DNA of 7,844 bases, taken from NCEH01 sp002257205. GTDB taxonomy: Bacteria > Pseudomonadota > Alphaproteobacteria > Rhizobiales > Xanthobacteraceae. This document shows positions 1-6,605 of this stretch, piece by piece. The notes beneath the pieces are model-generated. The model did no database searches, was not told the origin of the DNA, and saw nothing but the letters and a program-made list of their open reading frames with translations. The translations under genes and the position numbers were made by a program. Location of the stretch: assembly GCF_043195105.1 (NCBI RefSeq), contig NZ_JBAFWO010000022.1; one strand, given 5' to 3'. Every line of letters starts with the position of its first letter. Position 1 is the stretch's first letter.

Positions 1-26
1 ATGGACACATCGTCCATATTATGGAC
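1..26. promoter_or_regulatory. Operator-like overlapping inverted repeats upstream of the catabolic operon
   Basis: Three copies of one half-site occur in 26 bases: ATGGAC (1-6), GTCCAT (12-17) and ATGGAC (21-26). The last two form a perfect palindrome, GTCCATA-T-TATGGAC, at 12-26; the first two form a second inverted repeat with a 5-base spacer. The palindrome ends directly before the ribosome binding site of the first gene, so a bound protein would block transcription or translation initiation. Short inverted repeats near promoters are typical IclR-family targets, and an IclR gene lies at 3400-4197 in the same cluster, so it is the obvious candidate binder. That link is inference. The promoter itself is probably outside the window, upstream of base 1. 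Confidence 0.6.
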
Positions 27-32
27 AGGAGG
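27..32 (+). promoter_or_regulatory. Ribosome binding site deciding the start of the cupin gene
   Basis: A perfect AGGAGG lies six bases before ATG 39. An in-frame upstream ATG at 21 lies inside the palindrome and ahead of this motif, so it is not the natural start. The site supports translation from 39. Confidence 0.8.
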
Positions 33-38
33 CGGCGC

Positions 39-596
39 ATGAGCGACACACAGCTAAAAGCGGACCCGGCAGAAGGATTGGATGCTGCCACGCTCAAGCG
101 CATGCCCTACCAGTTCGCCCAACCTCGGGAATGCTTGCCCGACCTGGTGGTCGCCCCGGCGGTTCCGGTCGACGAGCGCATCTGGGTGCCGCAGGCCGAG
201 AACGTGTGGTTTCGGCCTCTCTGCCTGAACGTGTCGTCAGGCTACTGGATGAACCTTCTGAAAGTGCGGAAGTCGGGCATTCTCAGCCGACATCGCCACC
301 CGGCCCCTGTCCACGCCTTCGTGCTCAAGGGAAGCTGGCGCTATCTGGAGCATGACTGGATCGCGACCGAGGGCTCCTATGCCTTCGAGCCCCCGGGTGA
401 AACCCACACGCTGGTCGTGGACGAGGGCGTGGAGGAGATGATCACGCATTTCCAGGTCAACGGATGCATGTACTACGTTGACCCGTGGGGACGTCACACC
501 GGATACGAGGACGTCTTCACGAAGATCGACATGTGCCGCAAGCATTTCGGTGAGATCGGCCTCGGCGCAGATTACGTCGACCAGTTCATCCGCTGA
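39..596 (+). CDS. Cupin protein of the 2,4'-dihydroxyacetophenone dioxygenase family
   Basis: The 185-residue protein resembles the single-cupin 2,4'-dihydroxyacetophenone dioxygenase (DAD) family. DAD enzymes use non-haem iron and O2 to cleave the C-C bond next to the carbonyl of an alpha-hydroxyketone side chain, giving a carboxylic acid plus formate. Visible here are cupin motif 1 around residues 80-100 (SRHRHPAPVHAFVLKGSW, with His85 and His87) and motif 2 around 112-125 (GSYAFEPPGETHTL, with His123). Glu104, in the conserved-looking WRYLEHDW, could be a further metal ligand, but I infer that. There is no signal peptide, so it is probably cytoplasmic. The start at 39 rests on the AGGAGG at 27-32. 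The gene is first in a same-strand cluster with SDR dehydrogenases and a transporter, which fits a catabolic cleavage step. The family also contains uncharacterised members, so the substrate is not settled and could instead be another ketone or a non-oxygenase role. Confidence 0.85.
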   Translation: MSDTQLKADPAEGLDAATLKRMPYQFAQPRECLPDLVVAPAVPVDERIWVPQAENVWFRPLCLNVSSGYWMNLLKVRKSGILSRHRHPAPVHAFVLKGSWRYLEHDWIATEGSYAFEPPGETHTLVVDEGVEEMITHFQVNGCMYYVDPWGRHTGYEDVFTKIDMCRKHFGEIGLGADYVDQFIR

Positions 597-1324
597 TGGC
601 CGAGTCAGCTCGCTTCGATCTCGCGGGTCGTGTTGCCGTCGTGACGGGTGGCGCACGCGGGATCGGCGCCGCCATCGCCAAGGCGCTTGGCCGTTGCGGG
701 GCAGTTCCAGTGATTTGGGACCGCGACCCGCTGGCGGACGGCGGAAACGGCATCGCGGTTGATGTCACCAATGCGGACTCCGTCTCGTCGGCCCTCACCA
801 GCACCCTGCGCCAACATGGTCGGGTCGACATCCTCGTGAACAACGCCGGTTATGCGGGGCTCACGACCCCAGTCCTCCAGTACCCCCTCGACGAGTGGCG
901 CCGCATCCTGGACGTGAACCTGACGGGCACTTTCCTGGTGTCCCAAACCGTGGCGCCGATCCTGGTCGAGCGGGGCTGGGGCCGCATCGTCAACCTCGCT
1001 TCCCTGGCGGGCAAAGAGGGCACGCCGAACGCAAGCGCTTACAGCGCGGCGAAGGCCGGGGTGCTCGCATTGACCAAATCGCTCGGGAAGGAACTCGCGA
1101 GAACCGGCGTCCTGGTCAACGCTATCGCACCGGCTGCCGTACGCACCGCCCTGCTTGAGCAGATGAGCCCGGCGCATGTGCAGACGATGGTCGACAAGAG
1201 CCCCATGGGCCGCCTCGGAGAACCGGATGAGGTGGCCGAGCTCGTGCTGTTCCTCTGTTCCGAGAGCTGCACCTTCAATACCGGATCCGTGTTCGATCTA
1301 TCCGGCGGGCGCGCCACTTATTGA
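596..1324 (+). CDS. SDR family NAD(P)-dependent oxidoreductase (FabG-like), first of three
   Basis: This is a classical short-chain dehydrogenase/reductase of 242 residues that interconverts an alcohol and a ketone with a nicotinamide cofactor. All hallmarks are present: TGGARGIG (17-24) for the dinucleotide, VDV (55-57), NNAG (82-85), and the tetrad Asn108, Ser136, Tyr149 and Lys153 (YSAAK). Asp42 lies at the end of the second beta strand, which in SDRs usually indicates NAD(H) rather than NADP(H). The usual Pro-Gly after the sixth strand is Pro-Ala here (APAAVRT, 178-184), a mild deviation. Its ATG shares one base with the cupin stop codon (TGATG) and has no clear ribosome binding site of its own, so it is probably translationally coupled to the cupin. 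The likely role is to form or remove the ketone handled by the cupin. FabG-type annotation is common for such proteins, but a fatty-acid synthesis role is unlikely in this context. Confidence 0.9.
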   Translation: MAESARFDLAGRVAVVTGGARGIGAAIAKALGRCGAVPVIWDRDPLADGGNGIAVDVTNADSVSSALTSTLRQHGRVDILVNNAGYAGLTTPVLQYPLDEWRRILDVNLTGTFLVSQTVAPILVERGWGRIVNLASLAGKEGTPNASAYSAAKAGVLALTKSLGKELARTGVLVNAIAPAAVRTALLEQMSPAHVQTMVDKSPMGRLGEPDEVAELVLFLCSESCTFNTGSVFDLSGGRATY

Positions 1325-1363
1325 CCCCATCAAGCAAACACTAGTCACAAGGGAGGAACGAGC

Positions 1364-2668
1364 ATGCAGACCGGCAAAACGGCGCGGCTCCGCAGCATTC
1401 AATGGATCGCAGTGGCCTTTCTGACCGCCGCCGGTATTATCAACTATGTTGATCGGTCTGCGCTGTCCATCGCCAACACGGCAATCCGAGACGAGATGAG
1501 CCTCACGCCTGCCCAGATGGGCTGGCTTCTGTCGGCGTTTTCGCTGGCGTACGCCTTCTCACAGCTTCCAATCGGGGCCCTGTTGGACAGGCTGGGCTCG
1601 CGCATCATGCTCGGCGCCGGAATGTTCTTCTGGTCGCTCGCTCAATTGGTCTCTGGCTTCGTCGGTTCCTTCCAGCAGTTCCTTGTGGTGCGTGCGGTGC
1701 TTGGCTTGGGCGAGGCGCCCCAATTCCCGGCTGGCGCTAAGACGGTGAGCGAGTGGTTCAACGTCCGCGAGCGGGGCACGCCAACCGGCATCTTCGTGGC
1801 GTCGTCCTGCATTGGTCCATGTATCGCTCCACCCTTGCTGACCGCGCTGATGCTGCTCTTCGGCTGGCGCTGGATGTTCATGCTGACGGGGGTGGCGGGC
1901 ATTATTGTCGCTGTCGGTTGGTACCTCCTCTACCGCAACCGCAACGAGGTCGCTCTGCTGCCCGAGGAGATCGCCCATCTCGACGAGGGTGGCACAGCGG
2001 AGCCGGTGGCGCGGAGCATGACCCTGGCCGAGTGGCGCGGCTTGTTCGCCCACGGCACCACCTGGGGCATGATCCTTGGGTTCATGGGCGTCATCTACAT
2101 GGTCTGGCTCTACTTGACTTGGTTGCCGTCCTACCTTGAGCACGAGCGCGGCTTGAGCGTGGCGCGGACCGGCTGGGTCGTGGCTGTTCCCTACATCTTC
2201 GGCACCTTGGGCATGCTTTCGGCCGGGCAGGTCGCCGATCGGCTGCTCGCTCGCGGCCTGAGCATCGTCAACAGCCGTAAATGGCCGGTCTGCATCGGCC
2301 TACTCGGCGGCGCCGCCTTCACGGTCCCGGCGGCTTACACCCCGAGCGTCACGCTGGCGGTGGTCTACATCTGCCTTGCGATGTTCTTCATCAATCTTGC
2401 CAGTGCGGCGGCATGGACGCTGGTGAGCGTGATCGTGCCGAAGCGGCAGGTTGCATCCCTGGGCAGCATTCAGAATTTTGGCGGCTACTTCGCCGGCTCC
2501 TTCGCGCCTGTGATCACCGGTTACATCGTCGAGGGCACGGGCTCTTACGTAAACGCCCTGCTCGCCTCCGCGGTGGTCGCAGTCGCGGCCGCGGCCGCTT
2601 ACTTGCTCCTCGTGCGCAAGCCCCTGGAATCGCCCAACACCCTTTCCCTGACGGAGCGCCTGGCATGA
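1364..2668 (+). CDS. MFS transporter, anion:cation symporter (ACS) type
   Basis: A 434-residue integral membrane protein with about twelve hydrophobic segments, roughly at 13-33, 52-75, 81-101, 104-125, 140-165, 168-190, 233-256, 269-290, 308-328, 331-358, 370-390 and 395-417, and a hydrophilic central loop at 191-232. The family signature is clear: NYVDRSALSIA in the first segment, the motif GALLDRLGSR (71-80) between segments 2 and 3, and RAVLGLGEAPQFPAG (110-124) in segment 4. These are typical of the ACS family, whose members import hexuronates, glucarate, galactonate, phthalate and related organic anions with protons. It therefore probably imports the cluster's substrate through the inner membrane. 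GGGAGG at 1351-1356, seven bases before the ATG, supports the start. The stop overlaps the next gene's start by four bases. Substrate specificity is not readable from sequence. Confidence 0.9.
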   Translation: MQTGKTARLRSIQWIAVAFLTAAGIINYVDRSALSIANTAIRDEMSLTPAQMGWLLSAFSLAYAFSQLPIGALLDRLGSRIMLGAGMFFWSLAQLVSGFVGSFQQFLVVRAVLGLGEAPQFPAGAKTVSEWFNVRERGTPTGIFVASSCIGPCIAPPLLTALMLLFGWRWMFMLTGVAGIIVAVGWYLLYRNRNEVALLPEEIAHLDEGGTAEPVARSMTLAEWRGLFAHGTTWGMILGFMGVIYMVWLYLTWLPSYLEHERGLSVARTGWVVAVPYIFGTLGMLSAGQVADRLLARGLSIVNSRKWPVCIGLLGGAAFTVPAAYTPSVTLAVVYICLAMFFINLASAAAWTLVSVIVPKRQVASLGSIQNFGGYFAGSFAPVITGYIVEGTGSYVNALLASAVVAVAAAAAYLLLVRKPLESPNTLSLTERLA

Positions 2669-3390
2669 CTTTTCAACCGAACCTCCTCGCTGGGAAGACA
2701 GCCCTGGTAACCGGAGGAACGACGGGGATTGGCGCCGGCATCGCCGAGGTGTTGGGCGGGTTGGGTGCCAGGGTTCTGGCTGCCGGGCTGGGCGCAGCAG
2801 CCTACCGAGCGCCAGCCGGAATAGACATCATGGCCCGGGAACTGGACGTGACGAATGAGGCCGGAGTTCGGGACTTGGTCGAGGCTTGCGAGCGGATCGA
2901 CATCGTCGTGAACTGCGCCGGTATCATTCGGCGCGCCGATGAGCACCAGCTTGACGTCTTCGAGCAGGTGCTCGCCGTCAATCTGACCGGCACGATGCGC
3001 GTTTCCACGGCTGCCCGCGCGAAGCTTGCGTCAAGCGGAGGGTGCATCGTCAATCTGGCGTCGATGCTGTCCTTCTTCGGCGGTAGCCTGGTCCCGGCCT
3101 ATAGCGCGAGCAAGGGCGGCATCGCTCAGTTAACCAAGTCTCTGGCGCTCGCCTACGCACCGGACGGTATTCGGGTCAATGCCGTCGCTCCGGGCTGGAT
3201 TGCGACGCCGTTGACCCAAGCTCTTCAGGACGACCCGCTGCGTGCGCAGCCGATCCTGTCCCGGACTCCGCTTGGCCGCTGGGGCACGCCGCACGACGTG
3301 GCTCAGGCGGTTGGCTTCCTCGTCAGTCCAGCGGCGAGCTTCATGACGGGGGTGATCCTGCCCGTTGATGGTGGGTATCTTATTGCCTAG
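2665..3390 (+). CDS. SDR family oxidoreductase, second of three
   Basis: A classical SDR of 241 residues starting at the ATG that overlaps the transporter stop (ATGA, 2665-2668). The same frame is open further upstream to 2281, but that extension lies entirely over transporter coding sequence and is out of frame with it, so it is not part of the protein. Motifs are TGGTTGIG (16-23), DV (61-62), NCAG (83-86, a variant of NNAG), Asn106, Ser133 and YSASK (Tyr146, Lys150), so the catalytic tetrad is intact. After the second strand (ARVLAAGL, 35-42) there is no acidic residue, unlike the first SDR, so cofactor preference may differ. It resembles sugar-acid and gluconate dehydrogenase-like SDRs, but that is too broad to set a substrate. 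The overlap shows strong translational coupling to the transporter and supports a shared pathway. Confidence 0.9.
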   Translation: MTFQPNLLAGKTALVTGGTTGIGAGIAEVLGGLGARVLAAGLGAAAYRAPAGIDIMARELDVTNEAGVRDLVEACERIDIVVNCAGIIRRADEHQLDVFEQVLAVNLTGTMRVSTAARAKLASSGGCIVNLASMLSFFGGSLVPAYSASKGGIAQLTKSLALAYAPDGIRVNAVAPGWIATPLTQALQDDPLRAQPILSRTPLGRWGTPHDVAQAVGFLVSPAASFMTGVILPVDGGYLIA

Positions 3391-3399
3391 GAGCCCTGG

Positions 3400-4197
3400 A
3401 TGCTGTCCCAAAAACCGGACCAGAACGGCTCTCGACCCGACGTACCGGGAACAGCGGCCTTCGCGAAGTTCATGCGGGTGCTCCAAGCGGTGGCTGACCG
3501 GCCGGGCGAAATGACGGTCGGTCGCCTCTGCCAGATCACGGAGTTGCCACGACCGACGGTGCACCGTATCGCGGCCGCACTCGTGACGGAGGGCATGTTG
3601 TCCGAAGGGGACGACGGCCGTCTGTGCCTCGGTCCGCGCCTGCTCACGCTGGCCTTTCAGTCCTGGGACGGGTCGCTTTTGCGCCAGGCCGCGCAGGAGC
3701 ACCTCGTGCGTCTCCGGGACAGCCTCGACGAGACCGTGCACCTAGCGGTGCACGACCGAGGAGAGATGGTCTACATCGACAAGCTGGAGAGCCGACGCAC
3801 CGTCCGAATGGCCTCTCGCATCGGCACTCGCGTGTCACTGCATTCGACCTCGGTCGGCAAGGCGTGGCTGGCCACCCTCCCGGACGAGGAGGTTGGTCTG
3901 CTTTTGGATCGCGCCGCGCTGATCGCGCGGACCCCTCACAGCATCATCGCTGTAGACCGTTTGCGGGACGATATCGGGGCAACCCGGGCGCGCGGCTACT
4001 CACTCGACCTGCAGGAAAACGAACTCGATATCTGCTGCTATGGCATGTCCCTTCACGGACGAGGCGGCCAGGCGCTCGGCTGCATCAGCGTGAGCCTGCC
4101 ACGCTATCGGTTCGAAACCATGCCGGAAGCCACGACACTCGAAGCGATGCAGGCGTGCCTGGACGGGATCGGGCGAGCCGTAGGGGGTCGATCGTAA
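3400..4197 (+). CDS. IclR family transcriptional regulator
   Basis: A 265-residue protein with the usual IclR layout. An N-terminal winged helix-turn-helix spans about residues 18-82, with LPRPTVHRIAAAL (49-61) as the likely recognition helix. A C-terminal effector-binding domain spans about 95-262, including HSTSVGKAWLATLP (148-161) and the late signature LQENELDICCYG (204-215), both typical of the family. IclR proteins bind small organic acids or aromatics and repress or activate catabolic operons. AGGAG (3389-3393), overlapping the stop codon of the preceding SDR, lies six bases before the ATG and fixes the start. The gene lies within the cluster in the same direction rather than divergently, so it may be co-transcribed with the genes it controls. 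The palindrome at 12-26 is its best visible target (inferred). Confidence 0.92.
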   Translation: MLSQKPDQNGSRPDVPGTAAFAKFMRVLQAVADRPGEMTVGRLCQITELPRPTVHRIAAALVTEGMLSEGDDGRLCLGPRLLTLAFQSWDGSLLRQAAQEHLVRLRDSLDETVHLAVHDRGEMVYIDKLESRRTVRMASRIGTRVSLHSTSVGKAWLATLPDEEVGLLLDRAALIARTPHSIIAVDRLRDDIGATRARGYSLDLQENELDICCYGMSLHGRGGQALGCISVSLPRYRFETMPEATTLEAMQACLDGIGRAVGGRS

Positions 4198-4210
4198 GGG
4201 CCGCGAGGTT

Positions 4211-4260
4211 GCACTGGAATGCAGTTCGAGCGCCAGCGCGGGCCGGCCCCGCAACAGTGC
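4211..4260 (+). other. Possible nested stem-loop between the IclR gene and the third SDR gene
   Basis: The arms GCACTG (4211-4216) and CAGTGC (4255-4260) are exact reverse complements and enclose a second hairpin, GCGGG-CCGGC-CCCGC (4238-4252). No T-run follows, so this is not a classical intrinsic terminator. It could attenuate or stabilise mRNA, or be chance in GC-rich sequence. The gap from 4198 to 4290 is otherwise featureless and shows no convincing promoter. Confidence 0.3.
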
Positions 4261-4290
4261 TGAACGCCAAAATAAGCTGGAAGGAGTGTC

Positions 4291-5070
4291 ATGGATCTGA
4301 ACTTGTCGGGCAGGAACGCCGTCGTATGTGCGTCGAGCCAGGGGCTAGGACGCGCCTGCGCCGTTGAGCTGGCCCGGGCAGGGTGCCGGGTTGTGATCAA
4401 CGGACGTGATCGCACATCTCTGGAAGCTGCCGCCGCCGAGATGCGAGCCCAAACAGGCGCCGAGATCATCCCAGTCGCGGCCGATCTTGACACCGCTGAG
4501 GGGCAGCGGGCGCTCATCCAAGCCGTTCCGCAGGTGGACATCCTCATCAACAACAACGGGGGGCCGCCCTTTCGCGACTTCCATGACGTCGATCAGGCGG
4601 CGATGTTGGCTGGGCTGACCGCCAACATGGTGACGCCGATCGCCCTGTTTCAGTGCGTGATCGACGGGATGGTCGAGCGTCGTTTCGGGCGCATCGTCAA
4701 CATCACATCGAGTTCGGTGAAGATGCCTCTGCCTGGGCTGGACCTGTCTAGTGGGGCACGAGCCGGTCTCACTGGCTTCCTCGCCGGCGTGGCACGCTCA
4801 GTGGCGCACGCCAACGTCACCATCAACTTCCTTCTGCCCGGCGCCTTTGACACGCGGCGGCTCAAGGCCGGACAAGAAGCCGCTGCCCGTCAGCAGGGGC
4901 TGGACGTCAGCGTCGTGCGCGATCAGCGGCGTGAGGCAATCCCAGCAAAACGGTTCGGTGAACCGTCCGAGTTCGGGGCCGCTTGTGCATTCCTATGCTC
5001 GACGCAAGCCGGCTACATCACGGGACAGAGCTTGCTCATAGACGGCGGAGCATATCCGGGAATCCTCTGA
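4291..5070 (+). CDS. Atypical SDR-fold protein lacking the Tyr-x-x-x-Lys active site
   Basis: A 259-residue Rossmann-fold protein of the SDR superfamily. It belongs by its motifs to the divergent beta-ketoacyl-ACP-reductase-like subgroup, marked by NNNGGPP (87-93) in place of NNAG and ITSSSVKMPLPGL (138-150). The dinucleotide motif is CASSQGLG (13-20), which fits the GxxxGxG pattern only loosely. At the position of the catalytic YxxxK stands SSGAR (153-157), so Tyr is Ser153 and Lys is Arg157. The C-terminal GEPSEFG...GQSLLIDGG segment (223-253) is typical SDR. The protein may use a different mechanism, act on a specialised ketone, or be non-catalytic. The whole protein is intact, so this is not decay; the subgroup as a whole is known to lack an exact match to the SDR tetrad. 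AAGGAG (4281-4286), four bases before the ATG, supports the start. It is last in the cluster and may have its own regulation, given the 93-base gap. Confidence 0.88.
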   Translation: MDLNLSGRNAVVCASSQGLGRACAVELARAGCRVVINGRDRTSLEAAAAEMRAQTGAEIIPVAADLDTAEGQRALIQAVPQVDILINNNGGPPFRDFHDVDQAAMLAGLTANMVTPIALFQCVIDGMVERRFGRIVNITSSSVKMPLPGLDLSSGARAGLTGFLAGVARSVAHANVTINFLLPGAFDTRRLKAGQEAAARQQGLDVSVVRDQRREAIPAKRFGEPSEFGAACAFLCSTQAGYITGQSLLIDGGAYPGIL

Positions 5071-5559
5071 GCGTGGCGAGAGCCCGGCGGCAGGCTGCCC
5101 TGCTTCAGGCGTGCCCATCCCGGGGGGGGGCGCGCGTGCTTGCCGCTCTGGCCTCCTGCACGGCGATGCCGCGCGGCCGCCCCGGGCTTCACGCCTGGGA
5201 CGAGCCGACGCGCTCCGCCCTGGAACGTGGTCGGGGGTGTAGACGCGGAGCGCCCGGTCGGATCGTTGACGCGGCGGTTTCCAGAATCGCCCCGATGATA
5301 AGCGACAAATAAGGGATGCGCGTTCCATTCGGCGAAATGCGTTCGTCGGCGAGTGGTAAGGTAGGGCCATGCTCGACAGCAAACCTGAACCTGCCCGAGC
5401 CCCGGCCCACTCACGGCAGACTCGATCCGTGCTACTGGGCGCGGATGCGCTATGAGCGATGTTGCACTGACGTCCGCGTGCCACCGTCGTGAGATGTTGA
5501 CGCTCAATCCATAGTGTCCACTTCGGAGCAGGTTCGCATCCTCGCGGGATGTCCATGGG

Positions 5560-5633
5560 CCCGAGGCCGAATGGCCGCTTCCGGGCCGGCAGCCAACTTC
5601 GGCTCACCACCCAAAGCGGCTGTAGGCCTCGGG
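5560..5633. repeat. Long imperfect inverted repeat, probable intergenic palindromic element
   Basis: The outer arms CCCGAGGCC (5560-5568) and GGCCTCGGG (5625-5633) are exact reverse complements. The inner arms GCCGCTT (5574-5580) and AAGCGGC (5614-5620) are also exact. Short mismatched bulges separate them (GAATG and TGTA), and a 33-base loop lies between. That gives 16 paired positions in arms of about 20 bases, far beyond a chance hairpin. It resembles the degenerate GAATG-GCCGCTT...AAAGCGGC type of sequence scattered between genes in alphaproteobacteria; I recall that resemblance and cannot test it here. It could also act as a bidirectional mRNA end, though no T-run follows. Confidence 0.55.
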
Positions 5634-5709
5634 TACCAAGGGTCTAACTCTCACCACTAGCTCCACTTCGGCTCCTGCGCCCTGCGTGCCTGGCAGCGGA
5701 GCGAACTCG

Positions 5710-5730
5710 TCCCTCATCAATGGCGAGGGA
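5710..5730 (+). promoter_or_regulatory. Small inverted repeat upstream of the RsbQ-like gene
   Basis: TCCCTC (5710-5715) and GAGGGA (5725-5730) are exact reverse complements around a 9-base spacer, 41 bases before the chosen ATG. The position suits an operator or a leader hairpin, but a six-base match is weak evidence in GC-rich DNA. Confidence 0.25.
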
Positions 5731-5758
5731 GCCGGGCTCGTGTCATAAGATCGTCTAT

Positions 5759-5764
5759 GAGGAA
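5759..5764 (+). promoter_or_regulatory. Ribosome binding site deciding the hydrolase start
   Basis: GAGGAA lies seven bases before ATG 5772. The in-frame ATG at 5757 overlaps this motif and has no purine-rich site of its own upstream, so 5772 is preferred. Confidence 0.6.
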
Positions 5765-5771
5765 CTCGCCC

Positions 5772-6602
5772 ATGCGCGGGATATCAGGCGGCCGCCCGCC
5801 CGCCGCTCTCCGCCATAACGCCGTCGTACGCGGCGCCGGCCGGGCAATGGTCTTCGCCCACGGCTTCGGTTGCGACCAGAACATGTGGCGGTTCGTGGCT
5901 CCCGCCTTCGAGCACGATCATCGCGTCGTTCTCTTCGACCACGTCGGCGCGGGCGGGTCCGACCTCTCCGCGTATGATCCGGCCAAGTACGACAGCCTTG
6001 AAGGGTATGCGGACGACGTTGTCGAACTCTGCCGGGCCCTCGACGTAAAGGGGGGCGTGTACGTCGGCCATTCCGTCAGCGCGATGGTCGGGGTCCTCGC
6101 GTCCAAGAAGGCGCCGGATCTCTTCGATGAGTTGATCCTGATCGGCCCGTCCCCGCGCTACGTCGACGAAGGCGACTACGTGGGCGGCTTCAGCGAGGGC
6201 CAGATCGCGGAGTTGCTGGAGTTCCTCGACAGCAATCACATGGGCTGGTCCCAAGCCATGGCGCCCGTCATCGTGGGCAACCCCGACCGGCCGGAACTCG
6301 GCGAGGAACTCACCAATAGCTTCTGCCGCACGGACCCGGAGATCGCGAAGCGGTTCGCCCGGACCACGTTCCTCGCCGACAACCGCGCAGACCTCGCGGA
6401 CGTGACCGCGCGCTGCCTCGTCCTGCAATGCGCCGAAGACGTGATCGCCCCGCAAGCGGTCGGCGAGTACGTGCACGCCCGGCTTCCGCACAGCGAACTG
6501 GTCCAGATGAAGGCGACCGGGCACTGCCCCAACCTGAGTGCGCCCGAGGAGACCGTCTCCGAAATGCAGGCCTTCCTCGGGCGGGAGCGGCGGGCGACCT
6601 GA
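5772..6602 (+). CDS. RsbQ-like alpha/beta hydrolase
   Basis: A 276-residue alpha/beta hydrolase closely matching Bacillus RsbQ along its whole length, including FAHGFGCDQNMW (28-39), VAPAFEHDHRVVLFDHVG (42-59), GHSVSAM (99-105), IGPSPRY (124-130), NPDRPELGEEL (170-180) and LQCAEDVIAP (218-227). The triad is complete: nucleophile Ser101 in GHSVS, Asp223 in AED and His251 in GHCPN. RsbQ (269 residues) is a cytoplasmic partner needed by the PAS-domain phosphatase RsbP in the energy-stress branch of the sigma-B pathway, probably by acting on an unidentified small molecule; plant KAI2/D14 receptors share this fold and logic. Here the next gene encodes a PAS histidine kinase, so the hydrolase likely supplies or modifies that kinase's signal. 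If ATG 5757 is used instead, five residues are added. No signal peptide is seen. The physiological ligand is unknown. Confidence 0.92.
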   Translation: MRGISGGRPPAALRHNAVVRGAGRAMVFAHGFGCDQNMWRFVAPAFEHDHRVVLFDHVGAGGSDLSAYDPAKYDSLEGYADDVVELCRALDVKGGVYVGHSVSAMVGVLASKKAPDLFDELILIGPSPRYVDEGDYVGGFSEGQIAELLEFLDSNHMGWSQAMAPVIVGNPDRPELGEELTNSFCRTDPEIAKRFARTTFLADNRADLADVTARCLVLQCAEDVIAPQAVGEYVHARLPHSELVQMKATGHCPNLSAPEETVSEMQAFLGRERRAT

Positions 6603-6605
6603 GAC

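Larger units (their letters stand above)
5071..5771. other. Intergenic stretch of about 700 bases with no convincing gene
   Basis: Open frames exist here on both strands, but their translations are rich in Arg, Pro, Gly and Ser, show no known motif, and overlap one another as expected of random GC-rich DNA. The stretch holds a run of nine G (5122-5130), an imperfect long inverted repeat (5560-5633), repeated TCCACTTCGG words (5517-5526 and 5662-5671) and a small hairpin near the next gene. It must contain the promoter for the hydrolase-kinase pair, but I found no -35/-10 pair with good spacing. No tRNA or intact transposase is visible. A decayed gene or mobile-element remnant cannot be excluded. 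Confidence 0.6.

Noticed and set aside
2585..2598. Fourteen-base perfect palindrome GCGGCCGCGGCCGC
   Set aside because: It lies inside the last transmembrane segment of the transporter and is explained by an alanine run with GC-rich codons.
2281..2664. Upstream extension of the second SDR frame
   Set aside because: It runs within the transporter coding sequence in another frame, and the SDR fold begins right after ATG 2665, which overlaps the transporter stop.
5089..5099. GGCAG-G-CTGCC as a terminator after the third SDR
   Set aside because: The loop would be a single base and no T-run follows, so it cannot form a standard intrinsic terminator.
5222..5247. GGAAC as part of an EcfG-type stress promoter
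   Set aside because: The position where the -10 CGTT should be reads CGCG, and the site is more than 500 bases from the hydrolase gene.
5369..5455. A 28-codon plus-strand open frame starting at ATG 5369
   Set aside because: It has only a weak purine-rich stretch upstream, no recognisable motif and no conserved context that I can see.
5497..5525. TTGACG as a -35 element for the hydrolase promoter
   Set aside because: No acceptable -10 hexamer lies 16-18 bases downstream. The similar TTGACG at 5266 also fails the spacing test.
4993..5610. Overlapping minus-strand open frames (4993-5610, 5013-5507, 5189-5410) across the intergenic region
   Set aside because: They overlap one another and two of them run into the end of the third SDR gene. 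Their translations are low-complexity Arg/Pro/Gly/Ser with no motif. A decayed gene is possible but not supportable.
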